DNA from: Luteipulveratus halotolerans
Lineage (GTDB): Bacteria; Actinomycetota; Actinomycetes; Actinomycetales; Dermatophilaceae
Reading direction: 5' to 3'
Length of the DNA: 64,000 bases
NCBI RefSeq assembly: GCF_001247745.1
Contig: NZ_LAIR01000002.1
Location: forward strand, 1,426,001-1,490,000
In this document: one piece after another, positions 44,419 through 52,277 of the stretch
Position numbering within the stretch: position 1 is the stretch's first letter
Layout: every line of letters starts with the position of its first letter
Program-made: the position numbers and the translations under genes
Notes under the pieces: model-generated
Seen by the model: the letters and a program-made list of their open reading frames with translations, nothing else
Database searches by the model: none
What the model was told of the DNA's origin: nothing

Positions 44419-44889
44419 CTATCGGCGGACCCCTGGAGGCCAGATCACGGTGACCGGCTTGCTGAGCGAATGCGCGTAGGCGACTGCATCAGCCGTCCCG
44501 CCCTTCCCTTGTGCGGGGAGGCCGTCCCAGACGGCCACGAGGACGTCGCAGAGGTCGACAACGCGCTTCCCGGCAGCCAGGTAGGCATCTTCAGTCGGCT
44601 CCGCGAAGTCCAACGTCTCGACCTCGGAAGCCCTCGCCAGGAGCGCTCTGAACTGAAGGAGGTCAGTCTCCTGCTCGAACGATGACTCATAGTTCGAGCA
44701 GGGCAGGATGACGTGTAGTCGTCCGCCTAGGCCCAAGACCTCCTCGGCAAACTTCTGATCAGCCCCGGCAGCCAGACTGGATGCCCCTACGAACGGTGGG
44801 CCACCAAGGATGGCTGGCAGCCGGGCCGCCAGCAGACTCCAGACCGACTGCGGTGCCTCTTGGTGGCCCGAGACTGCGTAGATCGTCAT
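44419..44889 (-). CDS. standalone SLOG-domain protein, third gene of TIR-caspase-SLOG operon
   Basis: 156 residues with the SLOG/LOG-DprA Rossmann-like pattern: YAVSGHQEAP start, VGASSLAAGADQKFAEEVL (Gly-rich phosphate-binding region), LHVILPCSNYESSF, then LCDVLVAVWDGLPAQGKGGT with the late GKGGTADAV helix start. SLOG domains bind or process nucleotide-derived ligands; in type I Thoeris the ThsA SLOG domain senses the cyclic ADP-ribose made by the TIR protein. Here it is a separate polypeptide whose ATG overlaps the caspase stop (ATGA). Sensor, ligand-degrading or regulatory roles are all possible. Confidence 0.78.
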   Translation of the reverse strand: MTIYAVSGHQEAPQSVWSLLAARLPAILGGPPFVGASSLAAGADQKFAEEVLGLGGRLHVILPCSNYESSFEQETDLLQFRALLARASEVETLDFAEPTEDAYLAAGKRVVDLCDVLVAVWDGLPAQGKGGTADAVAYAHSLSKPVTVIWPPGVRR

Positions 44890-45863
44890 AGTCGGTCCTC
44901 GGAGGCCATGTGGCGATAGTGCCTTCCGAGGGGTGTGAGCCGACAACCCTCGCTCTGCATCGCGGCGAAGAACATGTGGTCAGCCCCCACCGGCTCCATC
45001 AACTTCGCGGACGCGCACTTCTGGAGTTGCTTGAACACTGCCTCGTGCTCAGGATGGGGCTCCAAGCCTGAGTCACGCTTGTCCGGCTCGTATGAGGGAT
45101 CGAGGGGGAACACGTGGCCCGGCGTCGGGAACCACTTGGGAAGCCTTCGCAGTGTCGAAAGTGGTACGGCAGGGTCGCAACGACGGATATCTTGCAGGTG
45201 GTCGACATTCGCCTTGAACATGGGGCGTTGGTCCCAGGTCCCAAACGCCTCGGACAGATAGGAGTAGAGACCCGCCAACGTCAGGTGGCCCAAGACGTCG
45301 GCTGCTCCACCTTCGAGCGCACCCTCCAGGTAGGCGGAGAACTGCCCGCGCCCGTCAGGGGTCTCCGCAGACGTCTGATCTGCTCGGCTTGCCGTGAGCA
45401 TCGAGACCCCTTGCCGCAGGACTGAACCGGCGGTCATGGCGGCAGGGACACCACCCGCCCCACCCGAGAAGCAGCAGTCAAGGATCACCGCGACCTCTTG
45501 GTTGCAGGCGTTGATCCTCTCCATGACCTCGCTGAACCTGACGCCAGGTGTTTGCTGAGTGCCGTCAGAGGTCACGAGAGTGACGTCGGCCCCATCCGCG
45601 ACCTGTGCGCCGTGTCCAGCGAAGTAGAGGAGCGACATGTGGACGCCGGGGGCGAACAGGCGGTCCAACGCCTCCAGCAGATCGTCGCGGCTGACGTGGC
45701 CGGTCCCGACTGGGGCGGTGAGGGTCTTCACCTCGAAGTTGGGGGTGTCGTCCTCGTTGCGCGCTAAGACCGGCGTGAGGGCCACGGCATCATTCACACA
45801 GCCCCCGAGGTTGCCGAAGGCCGGATAGTGGTCGATGCCGACCACGAGTGCGCGTCGCAGCAC
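44886..45863 (-). CDS. caspase-like protease (peptidase C14), probable effector of a Thoeris-like system
   Basis: 325 residues. Caspase fold start RRALVVGIDHYPAFGNLGGC, catalytic His in SLLYFAGHGAQV and catalytic Cys in VAVILDCCFSGGAGG. Residues about 235-325 form a separate C-terminal module with HEAVFKQLQKCASAKL and CRLTPLGRHYRHM, which could sense a signal. The GTG at 45863 follows the TIR stop by one nucleotide; the frame upstream is open only as a shadow of the TIR gene. In type IV Thoeris a TIR-made cADPR isomer activates a caspase-like protease that causes cell death on phage infection. Confidence 0.88.
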   Translation of the reverse strand: MLRRALVVGIDHYPAFGNLGGCVNDAVALTPVLARNEDDTPNFEVKTLTAPVGTGHVSRDDLLEALDRLFAPGVHMSLLYFAGHGAQVADGADVTLVTSDGTQQTPGVRFSEVMERINACNQEVAVILDCCFSGGAGGVPAAMTAGSVLRQGVSMLTASRADQTSAETPDGRGQFSAYLEGALEGGAADVLGHLTLAGLYSYLSEAFGTWDQRPMFKANVDHLQDIRRCDPAVPLSTLRRLPKWFPTPGHVFPLDPSYEPDKRDSGLEPHPEHEAVFKQLQKCASAKLMEPVGADHMFFAAMQSEGCRLTPLGRHYRHMASEDRL

Positions 45864-45864
45864 G

Positions 45865-46242
45865 TCAGAGCCCGTCGATGAAGTCCCCGACGTTCTGCCA
45901 GGTCCAGGTCTTGCATGGAGCCGTCCCCATCTGCACGGGCTTGGTCCGGTAGCCGTCCTCGATCCAGATGCCGAGGAGCGGCTTGTCCTCCTCACGAGCG
46001 CACTTGATCTCCCACAACTGCCCGGCTGCGTTTGGGGTGCTGCTGCTGATGAGGGCGATGACCCCATCGGAGCGGCGGATGCGTGTCCGGACCCGCTCCT
46101 TCCACTCCGTGTCGTAGGGGTTCTTGACGCTCATGTCGGTCCAGTCGTAAGGCGTGTTGCCCAGCTTTCGCTGTCCGACGAAGAGGTCACGAGTCCTCTC
46201 GTCCTCCTTGGCGAAGGCGATGAAGACGGTCTTGTTGGCCAT
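45865..46242 (-). CDS. TIR-domain protein (ThsB-like, probable NAD-derived signal producer)
   Basis: 125 residues, a single TIR/ThsB-like domain: TVFIAFAKEDERTRDLF, YDWTDMSVKNPYDTEW, DGVIALISSSTPNAAG, and the catalytic Glu expected in LWEIKCAREEDKPLL. Proteins of this type convert NAD+ to cyclic ADP-ribose isomers on infection. GAGAGGA lies 7 nt before the ATG, and a -10-like TGATAAGCAT (46280-46271) suggests its own promoter. First gene of the TIR-caspase-SLOG unit. Confidence 0.9.
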   Translation of the reverse strand: MANKTVFIAFAKEDERTRDLFVGQRKLGNTPYDWTDMSVKNPYDTEWKERVRTRIRRSDGVIALISSSTPNAAGQLWEIKCAREEDKPLLGIWIEDGYRTKPVQMGTAPCKTWTWQNVGDFIDGL

Positions 46243-46315
46243 GTCAGGTCCTCTCTGTCGATGTCGAGGTCATGCTTATCACCGAGCACCGACAGCCCTG
46301 TCCGTGCCGAGAGCA

Positions 46316-46358
46316 GTCGGGGCGCGACGGGCGCTTCCCCTCGCCGCCGCGCCCCGAC
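46316..46358 (-). terminator. terminator between the 87-residue gene and the TIR gene
   Basis: Stem GTCGGGGCGCG / CGCGCCCCGAC with a long G/C-rich loop. It separates the TIR operon from the two small genes upstream. Confidence 0.65.
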
Positions 46359-46366
46359 CCGACCTC

Positions 46367-46630
46367 CTACTTGACCTTCATCTGGATGCGAGTGCCCTCA
46401 CTGATGAGCGTCGCGTAGTCGGTCAACTCCGGATCGGAGATCGAGCCGCCAATGCGGGACCACTCGCGCCGGAGCACGGGCTTGATCTCGGAGACGGGCC
46501 GTCCCTCGTACCTGCGCAGCAGGGAGTCGAACATCTTCTGGTAGTCAGAGGCGATGTCCTTCACGGTGCCTTGAACCATCCGGTTGAGATCGCGCTCGAA
46601 GTTGCCAGACATCTTGAAGCCTGAGCCCAT
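46367..46630 (-). CDS. small hypothetical protein upstream of the TIR operon
   Basis: 87 residues, charged and helical: NFERDLNRMVQGTVKDIAS, then FDSLLRRYEGRPVSEIKPVL. No family recognised. An internal ATG (46612) would give 81 residues. It starts 2 nt beyond the stop of the basic repeat protein, so the two are co-transcribed. Confidence 0.6.
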   Translation of the reverse strand: MGSGFKMSGNFERDLNRMVQGTVKDIASDYQKMFDSLLRRYEGRPVSEIKPVLRREWSRIGGSISDPELTDYATLISEGTRIQMKVK

Positions 46631-46632
46631 GA

Positions 46633-46842
46633 TCAGACCTGCTGACTGATCGTCGTGCCCGGGTGACGCTGGGCCGTGGACTCCTTGACGAACCGTCCGG
46701 TGATCGTGGATCGGTTGACGGTCGTCTTGTTGGACGTGCCCCGACCGATGCGCTCGGTTGAGGTGGTCCGGGGGCTCCGACGTGCCGTCGAAGCGCTCAC
46801 GAAGCGTCCGGTGCGGGCGCTCCTACTCGCGGTGCGTGCCAT
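46633..46842 (-). CDS. small basic protein with two copies of a TGRFV repeat
   Basis: 69 residues from the ATG at 46842. It consists of two related units: RTGRFVSASTARRSPRTT (about 10-27) and ITGRFVKESTAQRHPGTT (about 45-62). Strongly basic, Ser/Thr/Arg-rich, without hydrophobic core, so probably nucleic-acid or partner binding (inference). GGAGGCGAG lies upstream of the start. Confidence 0.6.
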   Translation of the reverse strand: MARTASRSARTGRFVSASTARRSPRTTSTERIGRGTSNKTTVNRSTITGRFVKESTAQRHPGTTISQQV

Positions 46843-46912
46843 CTGGCTCGCCTCCGTTCTGGGCCGAGGCCCATTTGGGAGCACTGCCAGGGAAGCGACT
46901 AGAGTCGGAGTC

Positions 46913-47000
46913 CTAGTTCGCCCAACTAGACGCCAAGCCCTGGATGCTCCCACCCCGGAGAGTCCGGGGCTTCGGTGCTCTTGCGGGCAAGTCTAGTTGG
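46913..47000. promoter_or_regulatory. CTAGTT inverted repeats upstream of the small-gene pair
   Basis: CTAGTT-CGCCC-AACTAG is a perfect inverted repeat (46913-46929). GTCTAGTTGG occurs on the minus strand (46931-46922) and again on the plus strand (46991-47000). Possible repressor site controlling the small genes and hence timing of defence expression. Confidence 0.4.
46953..46969 (-). terminator. short hairpin after the hsd accessory genes
   Basis: Perfect CCCCGGA-GAG-TCCGGGG stem about 70 nt beyond the end of the hsd operon. Weak evidence because the stem is only 7 bp. Confidence 0.35.
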
Positions 47001-47037
47001 TGCCAATGACACGGCTGTAGTTTCGCCCGGTCCGGCC

Positions 47038-47550
47038 TCAGAGGTCGGTGACTGGGACCATCTCATCGCCCCCGTCCCAGCGCACCTGCATGCTGGCCAT
47101 GGGCACGACCGACATCCTCATGGTGAGGTAGAACCGGACACCCTCGTGGGGATGCACCGTCGCGTCCACAGGGAGTTTGTGCAGCATGTTCGCCGCGTTG
47201 TAGCCCTCGGGGGCGGACGCGCTCACGCCCGTCGCAATGCCATCTCCGGCGTTGACCAACTCATAGACGACGCGGTTCGAAGTTCGGTCCACCTGCCTGA
47301 TCCTCCACCGGATGGAATTGCGCGCCTGAGCGGACGCGGCCTCGACCTGCGCGGGCGTGGAGGCAGTATCGGCCATAGTCTCCACCGCCCTGGTCATACG
47401 GTCCATGCTGTTCGCCATGGCCTGCGAGCGCGCGTCGGACTCCTGCCGCGCTGCACGCTCCTTGTAGATGTCCACCCGTCCCCAGATGAACGCGATCAGA
47501 GCAACAACCGCACCCCCAAGACCGGCTCCAGCGGCTATCCAGTCCGGCAC
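47038..47550 (-). CDS. membrane-anchored accessory protein of the type I RM operon
   Basis: 170 residues from the GTG at 47550. One membrane segment at the N-terminus (WIAAGAGLGGAVVALIAFIW), a charged helical, probably coiled-coil stretch (DIYKERAARQESDARSQAMA to about 75), then a beta-rich domain (RVVYELVNAGDGIATGVSAS ... SMQVRWDGGDE). The beta-rich part resembles the whole of the preceding 89-residue protein. Four nt after that gene, so last gene of the hsd operon. Function unknown. Confidence 0.7.
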   Translation of the reverse strand: MPDWIAAGAGLGGAVVALIAFIWGRVDIYKERAARQESDARSQAMANSMDRMTRAVETMADTASTPAQVEAASAQARNSIRWRIRQVDRTSNRVVYELVNAGDGIATGVSASAPEGYNAANMLHKLPVDATVHPHEGVRFYLTMRMSVVPMASMQVRWDGGDEMVPVTDL

Positions 47551-47554
47551 GAGT

Positions 47555-47824
47555 TCAGTTCTTCGGAGGCAGGGGAAGGGCGTACGGGGTGGGGTGCACG
47601 TCCCACGACACGAGCACCTCGACCGGCCTTCCGGTCTGCCACGTGGCCAGCACAAGGAACTTCTTCGAGGCTCCGGGACCGAACGTGTCTTCGGATGGAA
47701 GGTCCCGCGTCAGACCCTCTGGGTGATCCACAGTCACGGTCACGAGGTCGACCGTCTGGTCGCTGACGTTACGCATCAAGTAGGACTGTCCGGGGCCGGA
47801 TGTGATCTCGAACGGGACGTTCAT
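47555..47824 (-). CDS. small beta-rich accessory protein downstream of hsdR
   Basis: 89 residues: SYLMRNVSDQTVDLVTVTVD, FGPGASKKFLVLATW and VEVLVSWDVHPTP, an immunoglobulin-like strand pattern. Related by pattern to the C-terminal part of the next protein (Y-L-N, PEG, and V-WD positions align). The ATG overlaps the hsdR stop by 4 nt. No known family recognised. Confidence 0.7.
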   Translation of the reverse strand: MNVPFEITSGPGQSYLMRNVSDQTVDLVTVTVDHPEGLTRDLPSEDTFGPGASKKFLVLATWQTGRPVEVLVSWDVHPTPYALPLPPKN

Positions 47825-50800
47825 GCCCTGGCCTCCTCATTGGCCTTGGCAGTCGATGGAGAGTGTTGAGCCTCGACCTCGACAGCGACGTTCTCATTCG
47901 GGAAGTGGTAGTCGACGGTGGCGAGGTACTCCCGGAAGCCGAGCATGGCGAGCAGTTGGGCGAACGTGTCCATATTCTGCCCCTCCAGCAGAGCGTTGAC
48001 GATCTCCTCGCTCTTCTCGCGACGGTCGATGAACTTGCTCAGCACCGAGGCCACGACCGTGTTGTCAGCGTTGAAGTCGGCGTCGCTGTTGGCCTTGGCC
48101 TTCGCCACGAGGTCCGGGTCTCTTTTCGCGTCCCTGAGGATGCCTTCGATCTCGGGCACCGCGTCGTCGGGGCTCAGGCCGCTGTCCGCGAAGAGGGAGT
48201 TGATGGCGTCGATGATGTCCGCCCAATGGGCCTGATCCCGCTCACGCGCCTCGGCGGTGCCCATCTCAGCCAGCGGGCTCAACGGAGTGGCCTGCCCGGA
48301 CGTCAGGTCGAGCGTCCGAGCGGCCTTGCTCTCGACCTTGTACTTGGCCAGGGCGACCGGGCCGATCTCCACGACGATGCCGGAGTTCTCATCCCGCAGA
48401 CGCTTGGCGAGCATGCGGTAGTAGATCGAGCGGCTCTCCATCTCCAGGTCGTAGGGGACGATCTGAGAAAGGAAGTCGTAGGCGTTCACGTAGTTGGACA
48501 GGTCCGAACGGAAGCCCTCCAGCCGCGTTCGCTCCTCGTCGTCCTTGTCCTCCCGGGCCTGCCTCAGCAGATCACCGAAGCGCTCCGTTGCCGGGTCGAT
48601 GGCGGCAGTCAGCGCCTTGTGCGTTCCGTTGGGATCGGTCGCGGCGACAGCGGCAGCCTCGATCTCGGCCATCGTGTAGATGCGGTCCATGCCCACGTCG
48701 TCCAGTTTCACCGCGAGGCGGTTCGGCAGGTCGGGGTCGGTGACGGCCCCCAATTCGGCCCCCTCGTAGTACGGCTGGAAGGCCGCGAGGATGTCCTCGC
48801 CCTTGTTCACGAAGTCGAGGACGTACACGTGGTCCTTGCCCGCCCAGGTGCGGTTGAGGCGCGAGAGGGTCTGGACGGCCATCACGCCGTCGAGTCGCTT
48901 GTCGACGTACATCGCGCACAACAGCGGCTGGTCGAAGCCGACCTGGAACTTGTTGGCCACGATCATCACTTGGTAGGCGGGGCCGTTGAAGGCGTCGTCC
49001 AGCGCCTTGCCCTTCGTGCCGGTGTTGACGCTCGCCTCGGTGTACTCACCCACGCCGAGCAGGTCGTCGGGCCTGACGTCGGTGTCGTCGTCGGCGACGG
49101 TGACCTTGCCGGAGAAGGCGACCAAGGCATGCACGTCGTCGTAGCCGTGCTTGGCCACGTACCGCTCGATGGCGTTGTAGTACCGCAGGGCGTGCTTGCG
49201 CGAGTAGGTCACGATCATCGCCTTGGCGGTGCCACCCAGCATCCCGGCGATGTTCTCGCGGAAGTGCCGAATGATGATGTCGACCTTCTGGGAGATGTTG
49301 TGCTCGTGCAGCATCACCCAGCGCTGAGCGGCCTTGCGAGCGGCCTCCTTGTCGACGGACTCGACGGCCTCGTCCTTGACCTTCAAGCCCAACTCATAGG
49401 CGACGTCGTACTCGGTGTAGTTCTGGAGCACGTCGAGGATGAAGCCCTCCTCGATGGCCTGACGCATCGTGTAGCGGTGGAACGGCTTGGGCCTCGGGTT
49501 GCCGTCCTCGCCGGTGTCCTGCGGGTCCGGTGTGCCGAACAGTTCGAGGGTCTTGGACTTCGGGGTCGCCGTGAAGGCGAGATAGGTCAGGTTCGGCGTC
49601 TCGGCCCGCTGCGGTAGTTCAGCCGCCAGCAGCGTCTGCGCATCGACCTCCCCGCCGTCCTCAACGTCCGACTGCTCCTGCGGACTCAGGACGGCCTTCA
49701 ACTTGGCCGCAGCCGTCCCGGTCTGGGACGAGTGGGCCTCGTCCGCGATGACCGCGAAGTGCCCGCCCGATGCGTCGGCCTGCTCGCGCAAGTACTTCAG
49801 CGCGAAGGGAGCGGTCTGGATCGTCACGACGATGATCGGGGTCTTCAGCCTCAGCGCCTCGCCCAGTTCGCTGGACTTCGAGGCTCCTGACCCGTCGATG
49901 CGGACCATCTGCGCGCCGTGCGGGTCCAACTGCCTCATGGCGGCGCTCATCTGCTTGTCCAGCACGTTGCGGTCGGTCACCACGATCACCGAGTCGAAGA
50001 CCTTCTTGTTCGACTGGTCATGCAGCGCCGCGAGCCGGAACGCCGTCCAGACGATGGTGTCGGTCTTGCCCGAGCCAGCCGAGTGCTCGATGAGGTACCG
50101 CTCACCCACCCCCTGCTCCGCCACCCGCGAGATGACCCTCTCCACCGCATCCCACTGGTGGAAGCGCGGGAACCGCAGCGACGTGGACTTCTCCGCCTTA
50201 CCCGTCACCGGGTCCGGCTTCTCATCCGTGCGGACCACGAGGTACTTGGTCAGGATCGTCAGGAAGGCATCCGGGTCGAGCACGTCCCGCCAGAAGTACT
50301 CGGTACGTGCACCGTCCGGGTTGAGCGGGTTGCCCTTGCCTGATCCGTTGCCCTGGTTGAACGGCAGGAAGGTGGTCTTGCTCCCGGCCAACTTCGTGGT
50401 CATCGAGACCTCGTTGTCGGTCACGACGAAGTGCACGAGCGCGCGCTTGCCCCACGCCAGCAGGACGTCCTTGCCGTCCGTGCCCGGGTCGCGGTCATTC
50501 TTGTACTGCACCTGACCGCGCGTCACGGACTGGGTGAACTCGGTCTTCAATTCGATGGTCGTCACCGGGATGCCATTGCAGAACAGCACCAGGTCGATGG
50601 ACTTCTTCGCGTTGGTGCTCGAGTAGTGCACCTGCCGGACGACGCGCAGGATGTTCGACTCGTAGTCCTTGACCGTCTTCGGGTTCATGGACTCAGTGGG
50701 CTTGGCCTGCACCATCTGGAAGCGCGAAGAGATGCGTCGAAATCCCTTTCGCATGACAGTCAGCGTGCCCCCACCGCCACCGACGTTGCTCAGCGTGTCA

Positions 50801-51042
50801 GCGAGGGCGTCCAGGATGCCGTTGCGAGCCTTCGCCTGAGCGGCAGGGTCCAAGCCCGGCTTCAGGTGCTTGGCCAGTTCGTCCGGCTGGGTGGCCTCCA
50901 GCCACGCGAAGACGTCCTCGGGAAAGAGGGCACGCTGCTTGTCGTAGCGAGCCGCAGAGCCCTCCTCGTAGACCCACCCCTGCGTAGCCAACTGGGCGAC
51001 TGCTTCGTCCTCCATGGCCAGTTCCTTGTGGACGTCCGTCAT
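47821..51042 (-). CDS. hsdR: type I restriction enzyme, R subunit (HsdR)
   Basis: 1,073 residues. N-terminal PD-(D/E)xK nuclease: SIDLVLFCNGIPVTTIELKT (Asp and E-x-K). SF2 translocase: Walker A IEHSAGSGKTDTIVW, DEAH box VIADEAHSSQTG, ATPK in LAFTATPKSKT, and a late QTLSRLNRTWAGK (motif VI). A C-terminal helical region binds the M/S core. Cleaves unmodified DNA after ATP-driven translocation. The ATG overlaps the hsdS stop by 4 nt. Confidence 0.96.
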   Translation of the reverse strand: MTDVHKELAMEDEAVAQLATQGWVYEEGSAARYDKQRALFPEDVFAWLEATQPDELAKHLKPGLDPAAQAKARNGILDALADTLSNVGGGGGTLTVMRKGFRRISSRFQMVQAKPTESMNPKTVKDYESNILRVVRQVHYSSTNAKKSIDLVLFCNGIPVTTIELKTEFTQSVTRGQVQYKNDRDPGTDGKDVLLAWGKRALVHFVVTDNEVSMTTKLAGSKTTFLPFNQGNGSGKGNPLNPDGARTEYFWRDVLDPDAFLTILTKYLVVRTDEKPDPVTGKAEKSTSLRFPRFHQWDAVERVISRVAEQGVGERYLIEHSAGSGKTDTIVWTAFRLAALHDQSNKKVFDSVIVVTDRNVLDKQMSAAMRQLDPHGAQMVRIDGSGASKSSELGEALRLKTPIIVVTIQTAPFALKYLREQADASGGHFAVIADEAHSSQTGTAAAKLKAVLSPQEQSDVEDGGEVDAQTLLAAELPQRAETPNLTYLAFTATPKSKTLELFGTPDPQDTGEDGNPRPKPFHRYTMRQAIEEGFILDVLQNYTEYDVAYELGLKVKDEAVESVDKEAARKAAQRWVMLHEHNISQKVDIIIRHFRENIAGMLGGTAKAMIVTYSRKHALRYYNAIERYVAKHGYDDVHALVAFSGKVTVADDDTDVRPDDLLGVGEYTEASVNTGTKGKALDDAFNGPAYQVMIVANKFQVGFDQPLLCAMYVDKRLDGVMAVQTLSRLNRTWAGKDHVYVLDFVNKGEDILAAFQPYYEGAELGAVTDPDLPNRLAVKLDDVGMDRIYTMAEIEAAAVAATDPNGTHKALTAAIDPATERFGDLLRQAREDKDDEERTRLEGFRSDLSNYVNAYDFLSQIVPYDLEMESRSIYYRMLAKRLRDENSGIVVEIGPVALAKYKVESKAARTLDLTSGQATPLSPLAEMGTAEARERDQAHWADIIDAINSLFADSGLSPDDAVPEIEGILRDAKRDPDLVAKAKANSDADFNADNTVVASVLSKFIDRREKSEEIVNALLEGQNMDTFAQLLAMLGFREYLATVDYHFPNENVAVEVEAQHSPSTAKANEEARA

Positions 51043-52277
51043 GCTGCCCCCTCCTCGATGCATTCAGTGCCGGTCTCGGGGTCGATCCTGCCGGTGACTG
51101 CGGCGGTGATGAGTGCCTCGCGGCGCTCACGAAGCAGGTCGATGACCTCTTGCGCAGCCGAGATCATCGCATCGGCTCTTACTGTTATCGCGCTCGCCTC
51201 ATTCACGACGTCTGATTGTGCCTGAAGGCTGCGAAGGGGAATGGTCGTGGACCGGATATCGCCCTGAGAAACTTTCTGCATCGAGTGACTTGCGCCCTTC
51301 GCGGCAATCTCGATCTCATCGCGGGCCTTGCGGGTACTTAGAGCGAGGGCGACGTACTCGCTGGATACCAAGGAGCGGTCGACCGCGACCCGGTAGAGCA
51401 GGTCGCTCAACATGAGGGTCGGGTAGTCCCGATCAACGACGGCGGCGCTTCCCACCCACTCTCGGGTATTGCCACGCGACATGAGCAGGTCACCGGCACG
51501 CAGGCCGAGTTCTGGACGAGGCTCCAAATCCCCGGGCAGCATCTTGTTCTGCTCAGGACGAAAGACTCCGCCATTGACACAGCCCACCTTCAGCACTGAC
51601 CACTGGGTCGACGGATCGTCCACGGGAGTGTCTTCGCATTGGGGAGACCAGCCCTGGCTGATACCAGTGATCAAGCGCCGTAGCGGCACTCTTTGCAGCG
51701 AAGCGTCTGAGTCAATGGTGTTTGAGATTGCAGCACGCTGCCTTTCGCGCAGTTCTTGCATTAGCACGTTCTGCGCCTCGATCATGGAGTCGATCTGTGC
51801 AGTCTCACGGTCGAGGAAGTCAGCGATGGCCCTCTGACCCTCGACTGTCGGGATGTAGCAGTCGATGGTCCTCAGAACGCGGAAGGGCACTTCAGTCGTC
51901 CGGACACCCTTTGCGCCTCCCGCACCGATCCCCCGCTCACGCTTGATCAACTCGCCGCCAAACCAGGACGACTTCATAAGGTAAACGACGTAGCGTGCCT
52001 CGACAGCCGGGCGAGGCCGCATCACCTCGTAGTGGTACGTGACCAGCCCATCCTCCCGGGCAAGCCCCATCGCTCCATCTCGGATAGACATCTTGTTGAA
52101 CACGATGTCCCCTCGTTTCGCGATCTTGTAGTCATCAAGGCTGTCAGCCCGGTGCGCCCCGTCGCTGATCTCAGAACGACGGATTACTCCTCGGAACTGA
52201 GAAACGGACATGAGCGGAAGGTCGATACCTTTCCCACGCACATCGACACGATCAACCAAGACCCCAAACCGTGTCAC
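51039..52277 (-). CDS. hsdS: type I restriction enzyme, specificity subunit (HsdS)
   Basis: 412 residues. Two target-recognition domains, each followed by a conserved helix: EGQRAIADFLDRETAQIDSM (about 170-190, central spacer) and AQSDVVNEASAITVRADAM near the C-terminus, ending RREALITAAVTGRID. It sets the bipartite recognition sequence, which cannot be predicted here. GTG start in a GTGA overlap with hsdM. Confidence 0.93.
   Translation of the reverse strand: MTRFGVLVDRVDVRGKGIDLPLMSVSQFRGVIRRSEISDGAHRADSLDDYKIAKRGDIVFNKMSIRDGAMGLAREDGLVTYHYEVMRPRPAVEARYVVYLMKSSWFGGELIKRERGIGAGGAKGVRTTEVPFRVLRTIDCYIPTVEGQRAIADFLDRETAQIDSMIEAQNVLMQELRERQRAAISNTIDSDASLQRVPLRRLITGISQGWSPQCEDTPVDDPSTQWSVLKVGCVNGGVFRPEQNKMLPGDLEPRPELGLRAGDLLMSRGNTREWVGSAAVVDRDYPTLMLSDLLYRVAVDRSLVSSEYVALALSTRKARDEIEIAAKGASHSMQKVSQGDIRSTTIPLRSLQAQSDVVNEASAITVRADAMISAAQEVIDLLRERREALITAAVTGRIDPETGTECIEEGAA

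Noticed and set aside
44419..44889. DprA/Smf or cytokinin LOG enzyme
   Set aside because: Too short and lacks the LOG PGGxGTxxE motif; operon context with TIR and caspase favours an immune SLOG protein.
45864..46067. N-terminal extension of the caspase open frame
   Set aside because: Low-complexity Ser/Arg/Pro sequence that overlaps the TIR gene; the caspase fold starts right at the GTG 45863.
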